From Atriophallophorus winterbourni (lineage: Eukaryota; Platyhelminthes; Trematoda; Plagiorchiida; Microphallidae): 64,000 bases of DNA. The position numbers and the translations under genes are program-made. The notes beneath the pieces are model-generated. The model was given only the letters and a program-made list of their open reading frames with translations. It did not search any database and was not told the DNA's origin. The stretch lies in the NCBI GenBank assembly GCA_013407085.1, contig JACCGJ010020328.1, forward strand, positions 1-64,000, given 5' to 3'. Below are positions 59,830 to 64,000 of the stretch, piece by piece (positions within the stretch are counted from its first letter, which is position 1; every line of letters begins with the position of its first letter).

Positions 59830-62829
59830 CCTTCAGGATACCGAGGTTATCAAACTACAAAGGCGATGGACCACCCCCTTTAAAACTCACTTTCTTAACC
59901 TCTGCTATGACAGCCTTTGTCAGACAAAATTGGACTCAGCATACCGAAGGCTGCCTCCGAAACACAAGCTACAGCAACGCCGTGCGAAGACACGGACAGA
60001 CTAAACTCCGAAGTTGTTTCAAAAAACTGCAATGGTCCGGCTCTCAATGGGTCGGACATACAAACATCATCCGCATAGGCTCGCTACACACGAAAACCAC
60101 TGTTAAATGCCTATACACAAATGCACAGTGCTTGTGGAACAAAATCACCGAATTAACCCATTTTACCGCTCAGTATTCTGCTGACATCATTGCTGTTACC
60201 GAAACATGGTTTTACGATCAGGTGAACGATTGCGAGCTAGCACTTTCCAACATGATCCTACTTCGACGAAACCGTTCAAGATCAGGTGTTCGAGTTGCTT
60301 TGTATTATAACGAACGTCTTCAATACACAGCTGTACCTGATACAAGGTTTGAGCTAGAGGACACCATGTGGTGTAGCCTTCGCTTGGAAAATGGAGAGAA
60401 CTGAGTTCTGAGTACTTGGTGTGATCTACCGCTCACCCAACTCTTCCGATGCCCACAATGAAACGTTGTTGCAAATGATACACAACGCTGGAAACCTTAG
60501 AGGATGCCAATTGTTAATAATGGGTGACATTAACCTCCTACATCTCTACACCAAAAGTGTGCATACTCAGCAATCCCTTGAGTACAAATTCCGTGAGATA
60601 ATCACTTTCACTCCCCTATACAACCATATCCATTCATCCACTCGACAAAGGGGCCTCAATGAATCATCAATTCTAAATCTGATTTTAACCTCCGAAGCAA
60701 CAGCAGTAGACAGTGCAGTATCATAGTCCTTTGGGGCTAAGTGACCGAAGCCGCACTCGGAAGTGGATAGCCATGCGAAATTCCGCATGGGCTGCACACA
60801 AAATAACACGAACAGACGCATCTTGGGAACACTTTCGTAGTTTTCGTAACAAGGTGACGTCCTTAATTCGAGAAGACAAGCAATATCACCATTTTAAGCT
60901 GATCGACCAGATGGAACGACATCCTAAGTTGCTGTACACCATCGTAAACACCTCGACCAAGGTTAAACCAGGTGTATTTCCTATCCAGACAGAGAACGGA
61001 CTGACTGATAATGTCAAGGATACAGCTGATGCCCTAATATCATTTTATGCGCAAGTATTTTGTCCAAAGAACGTGTCAACGCCGACGTCTTTGCCGCACC
61101 CACTACAAGTCGAATGCCTTAGCAACATCGAGGTAAATCCTACTGTTGTGCGAAAGCATTTACGCGGGCTGAACGTTCGCAAATCACCAGGAGAGGATGG
61201 AATAACACCCGCTGTTCTGAAGTCATGCGAGCTGGAGCTTTGTGGCCCACTAAGTGGTCTATTCAGGCACTCATTGAATACGGGAACCGTACCAACACAA
61301 TGGAAAACCGGTGTTATCAAACCAATCTACAAAGGGGGCAGTCGTTCTGATCCGGCGAATTACCGCCCCGTGACGCTTCTTTCAGCGGTTTCTAAAATTT
61401 TGGAACGCCTGGTGTGTGAACGACTTGTTGAACATCTCGAGAACCATCAGCTAACAACTTTCACACAACACGGATTTAGGAAAACATATTCATGCCTGTC
61501 TAACTTGCTCACGACTCTAAATGACTGGACGCAAGCACTAGACCAAGGGGGTTCCGTCCATGCCGGTTACTTAGATATATCTAAAGCATTCGATAGAGTG
61601 AATCACTCCTTACTGCTTCAGAAGCTGCAGAATGTTGGCGTCATCGGAAACCTACTAACATGGTTCACAAGTTACCTGTCTGGACGCAAAGTAAAAGTCA
61701 GAATAGATGGTGAAACTTCTCGAACAATTGAAGCCACGAGCAGAGTCCCTCAGGGTTCGGTTCTCGGTCCAATACTGTTCCTCATATTTATAAACGATCT
61801 ACCGAACTTACTAGCATGTAAGCTTGTTTTATTCGCAGATGATGTAAAAATCTGGACGAAGGTCAACTCTATCGAGGACTGTCAAGTTCTGCAAGGAGAT
61901 TTGAATAAGCTGCACCAGTGGTCAATCCAAAAACAAACTGCCATTTAATTTCCGCAAGTGCAAAATGTTGCAAGTCGGAAAACCCTTTCCCTTTACCTAC
62001 ACACTTGGCAGCCACCCGCTTGAATGGAGTACATCACAAAAAGATCTCGGAATCTTGGTGTCTGGCACTTTGAAGAACAGCCTACAGTGCGAAGCCGTCT
62101 ACAAGCGTGCGTGCAGCTTGCTCGGTTCACTGAAACGCATTTTCGGACGTTTCCCACCACACTCACTCGCGAAAATACTGAACACTTACATACATCCTGT
62201 TGTTGACTACGCTGTACAAGCTTGGACGCCATGGATGGAAAAAACATCTCGCTCCTCGAACGAATTTATCACAAGGTAACCAAAATGGTTTCCGGATTGA
62301 ATAATTTACCCTTTGAGCAGCGACTGACCAGACTTGGACTGTGCACCCTCAAGCGCAGACGTATCCTACACGACCTCACTCTGAAATACCGAATCATCTA
62401 CGCGAAATCCCACCCTCGCAAACACCTCTTCAAGTTTGGTTCCGTTGTTCCCACACGCAGCCACCCTTTGACCCTTCAAATCGCACACTCACGATTGAAT
62501 TGTTCGTGTATGCTTCTTGTGGAATAGCTTGCCGACAGATATTGTTACTTCAGCGAACGAGCACATCTTAAAACAAAGGTTACGAATCCCTATGTTGAGA
62601 ACTACTGCGTTGACCTGCCTATTGATGTCTATATTTTTTAACGCACGGAACTACTGTCCATCCAAAGTTTCTTTTCCCTCAGTCTGTGTCGCCACTGGGG
62701 AATATTTTGCTCCACCTATGAAGAACATGTATATGATCATACAGTAACGATTTTTTTAAATTTTTATACGTATATCCTATGGTACTGTACAGCATTTTGC
62801 TTTTTTAACCATAAATCTTGAATCTTGAA
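59830..62829 (+). pseudogene. CR1-type retrotransposon copy 2 with internal deletion
   Basis: Same family as 6560-10947. Endonuclease at 59907-60404 (IIAVTETWFYDQ) and 60421-60726 (IMGDINLLHLY), RT at 60713-61948 (KSPGEDGITPAVLK, YLDISKAFDRVNH, VPQGSVLGPILF, LFADDVKIW), thumb in shifted frames to ~62700, and the tail CTTGAATCTTGAA. Between QYHSPLGLSD and RSRTRKW, about 85 codons present in the other copy are missing without breaking the frame. At least three later frameshifts. Confidence 0.85.
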
Positions 62830-63035
62830 CCTTCTGCCGCTGCTCACTCCATTGACTTGCATGACTTTAAAACGAAATTAGACGAATTTTAATTGAATTA
62901 TTCGTTTCCCGAACACTTATATACTGCTTAATCTAATTCCTTATAATAGTTTATACACTTAGGTTTTAAGTTTTATCATCCTAGAATTATTGTTAATCTT
63001 GTTGCTTTTTAGACCATTTAAAACCTTGAATTAAC
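62830..63035 (+). mobile_element. Older CR1-type 3' end fragment
   Basis: GCTCACTCCATTGACTTGCA through AAAACCTTGAATTAACC matches the 3' ends at 11460-11690 and 57060-57275. The younger CR1 copy ends exactly at its start. Confidence 0.75.
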
Positions 63036-63594
63036 CTTTCACTATGGACTGAACACACCAGTCATTAAGCATTCAAGTCTGAAGAGTAATTCATAAATTC
63101 TCAATTGCGATCGTCAAATGGCGGATCACCACTGATTTTATACGACCTTCACGTAATTAATTGAAGGCCACGAGTTCCTGTCAATATGGGGTATAAAAGT
63201 TACAATGCCCATTAAACCTTTCTTAATGTGAGCTAAAGGGGCTTTGATGCCTTAAATATTTTGCATACTCGTGTACTAATGAGTAGTCTCACCTAAGATT
63301 TATTCATAAATGATACGCTTGTAAAAGATCTATGCTTTACAGGACCAATAAAATACATTCGTAATTTGAAAAAAACTTTTACAAATTAAAATTAAAAGCT
63401 CTAGACATCCAGCTACGTCTCTGAAAAAACTTTAACTTCATTACTCACTTTGGAAGCACAGTGTGCTTCGTCAAGTCCATGCTGAGTAATGATCAGGTGC
63501 TTTTATCGGACGCGGAATGTAGATCATACAGACTGGCTGCGATTATTGCCGATCAAATGATTACTGCTTATATATAGACGCTGCTGTACTAATT
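63036..63594. other. Intergenic, no feature seen
   Basis: AT-rich, with no open frame of note and no recognised repeat. Confidence 0.4.
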
Positions 63595-64000
63595 GTTATT
63601 AGCCTCTTTCGGTGGATGTCGGCCATGGATATACATTACAATCTCATGAATTTTCATGTTCCACTGCTTTTCGAATGAATAAAACAGTCCGATCCGGGTG
63701 GAGCAATCTCTCCCTCAGCGCTTGCAACAATAGTTAGAACTCGGTTGCAGGGCATCAGTTGCATGCCGGCGGCGTGATCTGCGCTCAGCAGCCAAGAGCT
63801 GTGTCTGCTACTCCTCAGCTTGCAGATGAGGCTTTACACAATTCTTCCAATGTGAGCGGTCAAGAGCAAGTACTTCCCAAATCGTATCTCTTTTGTAAAC
63901 ATCTTTGTACCGCAAGTTCGGTCTGCTCACTGGTCAGCTTCCTGATCGCAACTCACCATAGGGTAGATCTTTCTGAATACGACCATTTTTCATTCTGTAG
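63595..64000 (-). pseudogene. RTE-like reverse transcriptase C-terminus, partial at window edge
   Basis: Minus-strand reading gives YGELRSGS.PVSRPNLRYKD, then VYKRD and a decayed zinc-finger end related to the fragments at 18478-18745 and 48660-48950. Stops are present. Confidence 0.65.

Overview
The window looks like nuclear DNA of a parasitic flatworm, most likely a digenean trematode. The evidence is split genes with GT-AG introns (one only 31 nt long, near a start codon), a dense load of non-LTR retrotransposon relics (CR1-type and RTE-type), Smα-like repeats combining RNA polymerase III promoter boxes with hammerhead ribozymes, and a flatworm-like 5S rRNA-derived sequence. There are no bacterial operons, CRISPR arrays or prokaryotic genes. 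The species cannot be named from sequence alone.

The dominant structure is one very large imperfect palindrome. A left arm of about 21.4 kb (about 10,946-32,328) is repeated in reverse orientation as a right arm of about 21.6 kb (about 35,852-57,466), around a spacer of about 3.5 kb. By eye the arms are about 98-99% identical near the centre and about 93-97% identical in outer introns and relics. A few large indels separate them: 306 bp and about 420 bp extra on the left, about 860 bp extra on the right. Each arm carries a complete ten-exon gene for a LENG8/THP3-type SAC3/GANP-domain protein of 775 codons. The two genes are transcribed divergently, away from the centre. Both copies are intact and differ at only four amino-acid positions that I could find, while introns and synonymous sites differ much more, so both appear to be under purifying selection.

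The centre holds two head-to-head RTE-type retrotransposon pseudogenes. Their 5' parts differ (about 86% identity in one stretch). At one point (right 35,851/35,852, left 32,328/32,329) identity jumps to nearly 100% and stays high outward. This is the pattern expected if the palindrome formed by fold-back or template switching between inverted retrotransposon copies. A haplotype misjoin is the main alternative. The spacer also contains a 316-bp fold-back element whose core is a 5S rRNA-like sequence.

The left flank (1-10,945) holds three candidate exons of an unknown minus-strand gene, a tandem satellite with hammerhead motifs, a Mutator-like transposase relic, and a nearly intact CR1-type element (about 6.56-10.95 kb) whose second ORF is broken by only two in-frame stops. 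The right flank (57.5-64 kb) holds a decayed CR1 relic, a second long CR1-type copy with an internal deletion, an older CR1 3' end, and the 3' end of an RTE-like element. A short structured SINE-like repeat (here called RepA) with variable microsatellite tails is scattered through both arms.
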